Positions 20,301 through 32,300 of a stretch of 64,000 nt of DNA are shown here, one piece after another. Source of the stretch: Nocardia brasiliensis ATCC 700358 (lineage in GTDB: Bacteria; Actinomycetota; Actinomycetes; Mycobacteriales; Mycobacteriaceae); assembly GCF_000250675.2 (NCBI RefSeq), contig NC_018681.1:4526001-4590000 (forward strand), given 5' to 3'. A program made the translations under genes and the position numbers. Every line of letters begins with the position of its first letter. Positions within the stretch are counted from its first letter, which is position 1. Below the pieces are notes generated by a model that did not search any database, had not been told where the DNA came from, and saw only the letters and a program-made list of their open reading frames with translations.

Positions 20301-23300
20301 TCCGTAACCGATGGCGATGGTACCGCGCCGACCCAGATCGTCATCGACGAAAAACAACAGATGTACTGCCGCCGGCGTGCCGTCGGAACGATCGGCGGCC
20401 ACCTCGGCGTTCCTGACCGCGGCGCGCAAGAAAGCACGGGGAATGCTCAGGTTTTGCTGTACCTGCAACAGATCCGGTGGGAACCCATTCTCGTAATCAT
20501 CTTCGAACTCCAGGAACCACCACTTCCTGACCGCGAGATGCGAGATATGGCGTGCGTGCCGGAGCGGGGCAGGGACGACCGCGCTGTTACGTAGAGCGGG
20601 GAACCTGTCGAGCAGCTTGCGCCGGTCCTCGTTGATCCAGCGCTCGATAAGCAGGTTGTCCCACCACGTTCGGCCGGTCCCCGGAAAAGTATACGGGGAA
20701 TCGAGCTCGTCCAGTTGCCGCAGCACATCCAGCGAAAGCTCGCCACTGTCGCCCGCCAGCGCCTCGAGCCTGCTCAGCTCGAGTACAAAGATCCGCTGGT
20801 CGAGTTCATAATCGATCGGGAAGGGAACAATCTCCCGCAAAGCCGGGAATTCGGTCAGCAGACGCAGCTGTTCGGCGTCCGGCAGTTCATCGAAATGCAG
20901 TTCTTTCCACCAGGTTTCACCGACATCAAGCCACCAAGAACCCGACATCGCTGGATCGTCGAACCCGGCGGGCGGGCGCAGATCGGCGCGCGCGGCACCG
21001 GTTGTCGGTGCGAGCTCCGGTGTCGCGTTGCCGGTCCGGCTCGGGCCGGGGCGGCCGGGGTCGGTGGGGGGCGGCGCGGTGTGGCCTGTTGCGGTAGCCG
21101 ACGCGGAAGATTCTGCGCTGGTGGGGGTTTCGGGTCCGTAAAGGCCGTAGGCGGCGGGGCCGCCTATTGCGAGAGTGTCGAATTTCGGTAGGTCGTCTTG
21201 GCCGAGGGTGAGAACTGTCGCGTGATCCGTTCTGGCACCGGCGTTTTGCTGGTGGACTCGCACAATCGGGGGTACGGCCGGAAGCAATGACCCGACGGAG
21301 GCGTCGTCGGTCTGCTGCCGGTCGATGGTCGCCGCGGTGTCCACCGGACCGAACGCGATGGCCACCTTGGCGGCGCGGCCTTGCAGGTCTTGGTGGAACG
21401 ACAGCAACCGCACCGTGGCGACTACGCCCCCGGATCGTTGTGCCGCTATGGCGGCTTCGAGTTCCGCGCCGTGCAAGGCGACCAGTGTGGTCTCGAGGTT
21501 GTGCGATCGACGTTGCTGGGAGGGCATCTGCACGCCGGCTTCAGCAGCCTGCTTCAGGCGGGCACTCTCGAGCAGAATGTACCTGCGGTTCAGGGTGTTT
21601 CGTACCTCGGCGGGAATTCCGTCACCATTGCGCAGACCGGGGAAATCGGCGAGCAGGCGCTCCTGATAGTCCGGTGCCAGGTCCGCGAACTGTAGCGCCG
21701 CCCACCACGCGCGTCCGTGCTGTACCCACCAGGCCGCGCGTGCACCGGCGGACCCTTCGGCGTTTCGCAGGGCATCGATCGACCCGGGCGGCACGAGACG
21801 ATCGTGCGCGCCCACGGGTAGGGGATGGGCGAACGAGTTGATCTGCTCGGTCTTGGAGATTCGGCGCACCTGGAACAGTTGCTGCCAGCGGCGCAGCCGT
21901 CGCTGTTCGGTGGCGAGCTGCTCGCGGGCGACCTGCGCCACCGCGCGCGCCGCCGGGCTCTGCGCCGGCGCGTTTTCGATGCGGTGCAACGCTTTGTCGG
22001 TGGCGTCGGCGAGTATCCGGCGGTACGTGAGTTGCGTGCGTTGCCGCATCGGTTCGCCGACCCGATCGCGGGATTCGGCATCGGCGTCCGTCCTGCGGAA
22101 GCCGGGGTCCAACGCGAGACCGCGGCGGCGCAGCCAATCCAGCGCGAAATCATTGTGCTCAGGGTGCGGCGGGCCTTGGCGTTCGCTGTCGGACCACTCG
22201 TCGAGCATGCCGTCGACCGCCCCGATTTCGCCCGCGGCGGTCACCGCACCCTCGCCCAAGAACGAAGCGTGCTGGATTCGGCCACTCGGTTCGGTGGCGG
22301 CGGCATAGAGGTTGCCGAACTCGTCCATCACGAACAGCATGATGCGGCTGTCGCCCGGCCAATCGAGGAGCTTGGTCGTGTCGAACCGCGACCCGTCGGA
22401 GGCCCGGTGCAGTCGGCCGTCCGGGCCGAGGAACAGCCGATGCGACTCCAATTCGTCGGCATCCATGTAATGGACGGGTCGCGCGGACCCCTCCTCGGAG
22501 AATTTGCTCGGCAAGGCGGCGGAGAGCAGTGGAATGTGCGGCTTGGTCAACTCGAGCCGCAGGGGTTCGGGGATCTGGTTCCTGGGCACCCGTCCGCCAG
22601 GCGTGGCGAGTGCGTCCCACACTCGCTGCTGCGGCCATTCCACCAACGGTGTGCCGGTCGCGGTGGCACCGATCTCGAAATGCCCTGCCGCAGTGCGACG
22701 TAGGAACACCGTCAATCGTTCGGCGGAATGGATGATTTCGCGCACCTGACCGTCCGGGTGCACGCTGACGACGTTCACCTCGTAGGCGGCCGCCACCAGC
22801 CGGAGCAGGCGATCTCCGGCATCGAAATCCGGTGTCTGCCACACAGCGGTGGGATCGACCAGGTCCCAGTACGCGGTCGAACGCCAGCGGTCGAACTCGT
22901 GCCGGTCCCGCAGCTCGTCCCCCCACTCCGTGTCGTCGATGTCGCCGGCCACCCGGCTGTCGTCGACGTCCTCGCGGCGTTCGTGCTCGATCGTCGCTTC
23001 TTCGCGGAGGTGATCGAGAATGCGCCTGCGGACCCGAGCGACCTCGGATATCCCGAATAGTTGCGCGATCGCGGCGAATCCTGGATCACCGGGGACCTGT
23101 ACCGGCTCCCAGCGGGACGGCATCGTCCGGTCCACCACTGGTCGGTCATGGTGGGACGGCGGCGCTCGTTGATCGCCAGGCGTCGGGATGGCGTTGTCGG
23201 CGTGGAAGTCTGCCTCGCCCTGCGCCATTCGGCGCAGCAGGTCCTCGCCGTAGTAGGTGTAGACCGGAACTTCCGGTCGCTCGACCCGGACGGACCCCAC

Positions 23301-26300
23301 GTCGAGCCGGAACACCAGCTCCCGCAACGCCTCGCCGTCCAGTTCGTGCGCACGGTCGGGTTGCGAACCATCGATACTGCGGGCGAACACTCGGAAGGTC
23401 AGGTCCTCGGTGACCGTGGCCGTGGTGTCGAAAAGCGCGTCCTGGAAAGCGATTGTCGTTCCGGGTGGGAAATCACGCCAGGAGAGGTACCTCTGCGTTG
23501 TTTCCGTGCGATAGACCTTGAAGGGTGCGGTGAAGGTCGGCCCCTCGTTCAGGATGCGCTGTACCCGCGCGAGTGCGGCGGCGCGGACGCGTTCTTGGAC
23601 CGCCGGCGCCCGGAGCAGGAACTGATCGTTGTTCGAATAATAGACTCGCTGGAAATCATCGGAGAAGCGCAGACCCTGTGCTTCCAGGAACGCCAGTGCG
23701 TAGTCGTTCGTCTGCTCGTCGGGCGCGTAATGCCCACTGCTGTCCACGATCCTGGTGACGATGCCGTCCTTGGCCGAGATGGCCCCGGCCGCGGTGACGA
23801 TCCGGCCGCCGAGGAACGACGAATGCTGGATCAGGCCTTTGATCTTCTCGCCCGCATACAGATTGCCGAATTCGTCCATGACGAAGATGTACTTGCGATC
23901 GCCGAGGTAATCCTCGTTCCGTTCCGCTTGGAACAGCGACCCGTCGCGGGCGTGCCGGAGTCGGCCGGTTTCGTCCACGTAGAGCCGGTGGGCTTCGCGC
24001 TCCACCTCGTCCATGTAGTGCACCGGTGTGGGGTCGGTGAAGGTCGGCCGAGGCAGATGCGCGGACTGAACGTTGCGTCCTGCGAGTTTGGCGGCGGGGA
24101 CCGTGCGGTGCCGGATCCAGGTCGTCCGCTTCCGCCGGGGTTTCTTGACTACTGCGGGCTCCGGGGCTCGCGCGGAGACCGGCCCCCGTTCCGGGATGTA
24201 GTTCCGGCGCACCGCCGCGCCTTCCAGCGGTGGTTCCGGCCCGCCGGCCAGTATGGTGGTCCGCGGTGCCGGGATCTGCTCGCGCGGCACGCTGACCTGT
24301 GCGGCGGCGAGGTCCGGTGTGACGACGGTGGCGTAATGGCCGGTGGCGGTGATGCCGATTTCGTAGCCGGTAAGGGTCTGGCGCAGGAAGAATTTCGGCA
24401 GCTTCGGACTGTTCACGAGGGTTGTGCGAGGTTCGCCCGGACGTTCGAAGACGATATTGAGGGCGTATTCCTGGGCTGCCGCCTCGAGTGCGGAGTCGAT
24501 GTTCGCCGCTGCCATCCTCCGCTCGGTCTTTTGCCGTATCACTTCGGCATCTACTGTGAGAATCCGCGCCAGTGTCGGATAAAGGTTGTCCGGCCCGATG
24601 GACGGTATGCGATGCCACTCCAGTGGCGTCGAAACAGCGACCCGGACATGCCATGTCCCGCGCTCGCCGAGTCGGTGCAGGAATTCCGCTCGGCTGATGA
24701 TCGCCCGCGGGTCGGGTGGCAGATCGCCCGCGGTGTGCGGATCGCGTACCGCGAGGTTCCCGTCCCGCCGCACCACCGCTACGCGATGGTCGGCACCGTC
24801 CTGGAAATGTATTTCGGTTTCGGTGTCCAAACCATTGGCGGTCAGCACATTTCGCAATTCGGGGGTGCTGAGTATCCGAGCGGTGGCGGCGGCGTGGAAC
24901 GGCGGCTGAGCCACCCGCACCACAGTGAATCCCAGCGGCTCGTAACCGGTCCGGAGCAGATGCCAGAATTCGCCGAGGGGATGCTCGGATGGTGCAGGCG
25001 TCGCGCGGGTGCCCGTCCAGGACAGGGCGACCCCGGTGGCACCGAACTCGGCGTGCATGGTGCGGTCGGTGGCTTGGAAACTCAGCTTCGTACCGGGTGA
25101 ATAAGCCGCGCCGCCGAAACTTCCGAGGAAGGTTGCTATGTCGAAGTGGTCGCGCTTCTCTGTGGGAGCCATCGGCTCCGTTGCACGATTGTCGGCAGCC
25201 ACCGCACCTCGGTCCGGCGCGCCGATGCGGGTCTCGCCGAGGACTGCCGCGCCGTCGGCTTCCCGATCGGCGGTGTACACGGTTCCGTCCGGGCGGTAGA
25301 CGATGGCGGTGATCGCGCGAACGTTGGCGGTCGGGTGGCGGTCGATCGGGTAGTAGTCCTCGGTGATCGGGTCGTACCCGTGGACAATCATCTGGTTGTT
25401 CTCGAAAACCACTGTGTGCGCGCCGATTCCGTGCACGTCCACCGGACCGTGATAGGCGTCGACGACGAGGGCTAACGCTCCCGCGCCGAGTTGCCGGAGT
25501 TCGTCCTCGATCTCGGCATGGCTGGTGAAGGTGCGCAGTTCGCCTCCGGCATGGCGGTTGAACTGTTCGGCGCTCATCCCGTCGAGCCCGACGGAGTGCT
25601 GCGCCGGCGCGGTGATCGGCGCACGGGGGTTCTGGTCGGCGACGTAGCGCAAAGCCAGCGGCGCGCAGTCCGGGTGGCGGGCGGCTGTTTCGTCGGGCTC
25701 GATGCGACCGCGCAGGATGGTGACGCCGTGGATGGTCGGGCCGATCCCGGTGATCCGGTAGCGGGTATTGCGGGCGAACAGCAGTTCGTTCTGCCGGAGA
25801 CCGCCGTCGCTGCCGACATAGATGCCGCGAGACCCGGGCGGCACCTCGAGTTCGAGGACGAAATTGCTGTTGAACCGCGACACCTGGATCGGGTTGGCGG
25901 TCAGTGACGTCGACAGGTAACCGGGGTCTCGATGCGAAACACCGACCGCGAGGGCGACATTGCGCCCGTTCAGCGGTGCACCGTCCTGGGCAAGCAGGAA
26001 ATCGACGCTTTCGAGCGTGCGCAGGACGCGGAACGGTTCGGTCGAGGGCAGCGGGCGGCCGGTCGCCCGGTCGAGCGAATCTCTGTGCTTTCGAACGACC
26101 TCGGGGCCGAACTCGGCACCGTAGGCACGGCGATAGAGACCGGACGCGTCCTGGTGGATGTAGGCATCGGCGGTGATGTCTTGCCAACGGCGGAACGGGT
26201 TTTCACTGCCCAGGATCTCGGTGAGAGCGCCCAGCAGCTTCGTTTCACGTTCGTCGAGGTCGGCTCGGCCCGCCAGTTCGTCGCGGGTGGTGCGCAGCGC

Positions 26301-29300
26301 TCCGAAGGCGAATTCGGTGCCGTACTCCGCGACGATCGCGCGATAGAGGGCGACGCTGTGCTCGATGCGCGCGCAGAGCTGGTCGAGTTCGATATCCGAC
26401 AGGCTCCGCACAATGTTGTTGAGCACCGAATTCTGGCCGTGGGCGACAAGCGCATTGCGCGCGGGTTCGGCGTGTTCGTACCACGAAAGGGTCCGAAGAT
26501 GGTTCGTTCCGAACCGGTCACCCGCTGTGTCCGTATCGAATACGCGCACCCCGTCGTCATCGATACGGCCTTCGTCGGCGGTATCGCCGTCGAAAGTTCG
26601 CGTTTCGCGGATCGCGCCGGGCCACGCCGCCGAGGCGTCGGAATCTGCCGAAACGATACTGTCGGTGTCGAACTCGCGGGTGCCGTCCTCGATGTGGTCT
26701 GTGTCGTCAGTGTCCGTCGACCGGCGTGCGGGCGCGGAACCGGTTGCGCTGGAGCCTACTTCGGCTTCGATCCGGTATCCGTCGCCGTGCGGCCGTACGC
26801 CGGTGATGCGCGACGCGTCGCCGGTGTGGGCTGATGTGCTGCCGTCGGTGTTCGGGGTGCCGCGCCCGGCCGGGCGCGGTGTCGTGTCGGCGGCGCGGGT
26901 GGGACCGGCCGTTGGGCTGCCGGGTCGCCGGGTGCCGGTCGCCTCGTAGGGTGCGCCGATGCGGATGTCCCGCGGGAACTCCGGGATCGCTTCGCCACGC
27001 AGCCGAAGGGGCCGGGTCTGGTTGCCGGTGGGGGAGTAGAGGACGGCGAAGACGCGGGCGGCGCGGCCCTGTCCAGGGAGGCGGTGCGCCGGATCGGCGG
27101 CGTCACGGACGACGATGACGCCGCGGTCGTTGACCATCCGATAGGCTTGTGCGCCTATGCCGTTCGCGTTGATGGCCGGATGCACGCCGACGACCAGGGC
27201 TTGGGCGCCGGGGCCGAGAATTTGCAGTTGCTTGGCGATCCGGTGTTCGTCGGCGTAGCCGCGCAGTCTGCCGCCCGCGGCCTTCTCGGCTTCGCGCCGG
27301 GAGCGGCCTGGCAAGTGTCGCTTCGAGCGGAAAGGCAGTGCGGTCGACCGGTAATCCGGCCGGATCGCGCGACTGTTGTTGTCGTGCTGGATGTCGGTGA
27401 GTGCGGTGGTGAGGCAGTCGAAGTCAGGCTCGGAACTGTAGGCGGCGATGGCTGGTGCGTCGGAAGCAACCGTGTGGGCAGCCGTGCCGTCGCCGGCGAT
27501 AGCGCTCCCGGTAGCACGGCTGGCCGAAGTCGTTGCACTGCTGGCCGATCGGCGCACGAGCCGGTGGAAGACCGTGCGGAGCTGACGGGCTGTGCTGCCT
27601 TCGGTCGACGTTGTGCGCGGCGCTGTCGTAGCGTCGCGCGGATCGCCGTGCTCACGGAGGCGCGAGACGAAGCCCCGCATCCGTTGCAGCGCTTGGGACC
27701 TGCGAGAAGCTCGCTCGGCCTGGGGATGGGCGGATGTGCTGCCGTCGGTTCCAGCGTATGAGTTTCGCCGCTCGGAGGCGGACGTTGTTGTGCTGTCTTG
27801 TGACTGGGAAGCGTCACCGGTGTGCGGGGTGGCGACAACCTGGTCGGTGCGTGCCGCCGGTTCGAGCTCGGGCGCGTCGTGGACGAGATCGGCGACGTCC
27901 TCGAACTGCCCCGGCGGTCGGGTCATGTGTGTCATCTCGACGTGGCGTGTCATCTCGTCCGGACCCAATTGCGCAGTCGGCCTCGATGTTTCGCCGCCCT
28001 GGTCGTGCGTGCGGATGCCGGGGTCGCTCTTCGAGCGGCCCAGGGTGTGCGCGTCCCATCCAGCACCGGACAGGTCGAAGGTGTCGGGCATTGCGGCCCG
28101 CACTCGCGATCCGGACGACAACCGCTTCCGCCCGGCGGGCTCGTCCTGCTGTTCCCGCGGCTCGGAGACACCCCTTCCCGGAATATCGACCGTGAACGTG
28201 CGGGGAAGCCTGTTCTGGCCGATGGTTTCGGACGCAACGGGCGCACGGTCCGGCTCGTCGGTGCTGTGCACGGATTCGTCGTCGTCCCAGCGCAATGCGG
28301 GGCGGATGTTCGCCAGGCTGACCGGCATCACCGGGCTCGTCTGCTCGTCTGTGATCGGCTCGTGGGCGGGGGAGTCCTGGGACCGTGCAGGGTGATCGGC
28401 GTCGGTGCTGTAGATCGACGCATTGTCGGCCGGTGAGCCGGGCCGGGACGCCGTATCGGAGTCCGTCTCGTCGATGTAGTGCGGCGGCTCCTGGTCGAGC
28501 AGCGGTGCGAACCGAACGGTGCCGGTGGATTCGACAGAGCCGGTGGATTCGACAGAGCCGGTGGGCGAAGAGGGTCGGATGATCTCCGACGGCGGACCCC
28601 GCGGTGCCTCGGTCGAGTCCCCTCGGTCTCCGGTGTCCGTCTGCGCTGTCGCGCTGAGCTGGTCGCGTGCGAGCGCGTCGAGCATCTCCTGCTGCCATGG
28701 GGCCGTCTGGTCGACGGGCTGCTCGTCGTGCAGCTGGGATTGCTCGGCCGGTTCCGGCTCTTCCAGGATTTGTTGTTCGGTAGCCGGTGCGGGGTCTGTC
28801 TGCTGGTCGTCTGTTCGGAGCGCGGGCAGGTTGAGGTGTACCTGTTCGGGATCGATGCCGCGGCTGCGGAATTGCGCACGCACCTCGGCGACGAAGTCGT
28901 CGAACGTGTTGTGGCGGTGCAGGTTCAGCGCGTCGAACAGCGCGATGGCGCGGTTCGCCCCGAAACCTCCTGGCTTGATTTCCGCGCCGAAGCCCACACC
29001 GGCCAAGACCTGTTCGGACCCGGCGGGCACGTCCCAATGGAACATTTCGGCGTGCTCGTCCTGGAACTCCCGCAACCACGCGACGACCCGCTGCACCGTG
29101 TCCAAATCGCTGACGTAGACCACGATCCCGTCCGCTCGGCGCTCCAGCGGGCCGAAGACCTTTACCTCGCCGACCCCGGGGAAGCGCTCGGGGTTGTCGA
29201 GCACCTTGTGCACCACACGCGCCACCACGTCGGAACGTGCGGCGCCCGTGGCATTCAAGTAGATCTTGAAGCCGTTGTCGTCGGCGGGCAGGTCCGGCCG

Positions 29301-32300
29301 GTTCTGCCGGTCGAAGTGCACGACCGGGATGTTTTCGGGCGCCCAGCGGTCCGCATTGTCCGGCGTGAGCACACCGGCCTCCGCCAGGAAACCCTGCTGC
29401 GCCGGTCCGGGGGTGCGCTGGGTGAGGACCCACGCGATGTCGTTTCTGAACGCGCGGGGGTTCTCGGGTCGATCTCCGGCGCCCCGACTCAGATACGCGT
29501 TGTAGATGTGATTCGCGGTCGCGATCGACTCACGCTCAGCCCAGATGGCATGCAGGAACTCGTCCAGATTTTCCCGCGACACGGTGGGGGCTTGCTGTCC
29601 GTTGTGGGCGTAGCTGTGTGTTCGCAGCTCTGCCAGGTCCTCGAACGACAGGTCCGGCCACTCGGGCAGCAGCGTGCGGTACAACTCCGCCAACGTACGC
29701 GGGCGGTCGAAGATGCCCTCGAATTCCGCGGCGGCGCGCGACAATACCGACTCCGACCGGCGCGCGATCGGTTGCACCGGTGGGCTCGGGGGTGCGGACA
29801 GTGTCTGCGTGGGCTCCGGCACCGATTCGATTGCGGGAATGGGTGTTTCGGACTCGGTCGGCGCTACGTCCTCGACAGTGACGGCGGACCGGGTGGTGCC
29901 CTCGGGAGTGGAAATCGTGATGGTGGGTGGCGTGTTTGGACGGTCCGGGGTCACCTGCGCTTCGTCCTGTGGCGGCGAAACGACGATGATCGGTACTGCC
30001 GCAGGGGTTTCGACGTCCGACCGGTCCGCCTCGGTGCGCTCGAGTCCTGTCTCGTCGCTGGGCGTCTTCGCACTGTCGTCCGACGCCCGCTGTTGTGGCG
30101 CAGCAGGCGACAAGGGTGTGCGCGACGGAAGCGAAGAGTCGGGTGCGTGCGGTACCGCGAGGTAGAAGTGATTGCGGTAGTTCAGGGCGGTGGCTGAAGC
30201 CGCCTCGGTGGTTTCCACGCCGAGTATCACAGGGCGAGTTCTGTATTCATCGTTGTACAACGCCAGGAAGAGTCCGCGCCGCTGCAACGTGGTGCCCGCG
30301 GCCCGAGAAGTCAAATGGCTGGCCGCGTTTCGCCAGACCCGCGGTGTCCTGATCGCCTGTACCTGCCGGTCGAACTCGGCGCGGAGCCGGTTGTTGTCTC
30401 GCGCGGTTTGCAGCGCAGCCACTTCTTCGGAGCGGAGCAGTGGCGCCTCGGGTGGGGCTACTGAGGCCGCGTCGACAAGGGCGACGAACTGCTCGAAGTA
30501 GTCGTCCGCGTTCGTCTCGATCTCGGTCGCGATCTCCGCGCGCAACGCGGCGAGCCGCTGGTCCATGATCTTCTGTGTCGACGGCGGGTCGTTCGGGTAG
30601 ACCATGCGCTCGAGCAGTAGCGGCAGGCAGTCGCCGTCGTCGCGCATGGATTCCCAGACGTGCCCGGCAGGTGCACGGATGCCGTTCACCACGGCCGATC
30701 GCGGTCCGCGCCACCGGACGCCGGGGGAGGACGTGACGTCATTGATGGGTGCCGCACCGCGTTCATTCTCCGTGGTGTGCTGCGCGGCGACGGGAGTATC
30801 CGGTACCACCGGGCGATCCGTCGGCTCGGACGAGTCCGGTGCCACAGCAGGATCGGTGCTCTGCGCGGACTGCTTCGCAGATTCGTGGGTGTCGGTGGGC
30901 TGCGCCGACTTGGCTTCGAGCTTCGGTGCGGGATCGGGCTCCGTGGTTTCCTGCTCGGCGTTGGGCGCATCCGGAGTTGCCGGCCGACTCGTCGATTCGA
31001 CCGAATGGTCAAGTGGCACAGCAGAATCGGTGGGCTCGATGCTCTGATCCGGTTGTTTCGCAGTTTCCGGGGCGGTGGACTGCTCGGGGATGGCGGGGGC
31101 CGGAGCCGGCTCTAAGGGTGTGTGCAACGCACCGGTGGTGCGGGTGACGGCGTTGCCGATGACCCACAGGGTGCCCTTGGGGCCGATGAGCTTGATCAGC
31201 AGGATGGTCCATGCGCGATGGTTGTCCGAGCCGAGCCCGTCGGCGTTCAGTGCCGCGGTGCCGATGCGGGTGAGTGCGCGGCGTTGGTTGCCGACCTTTC
31301 TGGACATGCCGTGGCCTTTGGCGCCGCCACCCAGGGGCAAGCCCGCGGGGGCGCCGCGGTTGCTCGCATCCGCGGTGGCGGGGACGCTCACACCGATAGT
31401 GGGCATGAAGGTATTGGTCTGGCTTGCCTCGGACTCGAAACTCTCCGCCGTGACCTCCATGCCGTCGAGCGTGATTGTCCCGCTGGTTCGGTCGATCTCT
31501 GGCGAGTAGAGCGTCACCTCGGCGGTGATGTCGGTGACCCGCCGACCACGGGGGTGTGCCGTCGGGATCGGCAGAATTCGGTCCGATGCGTCGATATTGT
31601 CGAGGAATGCGGCGATGGACCCCGGGCCGAGCACGGTCGGCAGACCGGTCCAGGCGAGCGTGTTCAAGACCTGGAGCGCGCTCTCGACGGACCGGGTCCG
31701 GTGGTTGGCCTCGACCGAGGGGGCAACGGCACGCAGCGCTCGGTCGAGCTGATCGATCGCGTCGAACCAGTAGACCTGGATCGGTCTGCTCGGCACCCAC
31801 GGCTGCGCGAGCAACGGGCCGAGCCCGGCCGGCCTCTCCATCTCGATCGCCATACTTCCCGCGGGCGGGGAAGGGCGGGGGACCGACGGATCGGCTTTAT
31901 AGATGTCGGGCCTGACGCGGCGCAGGACGGTGTCGCTGTCGCCGGCGGTTCTCGCGTCGTCGACATGGAACTGGATGTGGTTGACGGAATTGACGGACTT
32001 CGAGACGGAGCTGTTCGGTCGGCCCCATTGCGAGGTATCCAGTCCCAGCAGGATTCCCGCCGTCGATGCGGCGAGGCGCGTCAGGTAGGTCGCATGCGCA
32101 CCTTCGAGGAGCCACCATCTGACCGTGACCGTGTACACGTAGGGCACCGGGAATCGCGCGGTGTGGTCGCCGCGCAGCCACGTACTCAGCACTCGGCTGG
32201 AATCCCTGGTGCCACTGGCGCTTCCGGTGCCTTTGACGGCGAAGCTGAAGGTGGGGCGTACGCCGCCTTCCACTTGGAAACTGGGGTTGAAGCTCCACTG

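Noticed and set aside
23656..26187. An 843-codon minus-strand frame inside the giant gene
   Set aside because: It is a shifted frame of the giant gene, Arg/Pro/His-rich, without any of the conserved toxin motifs seen in the main frame.
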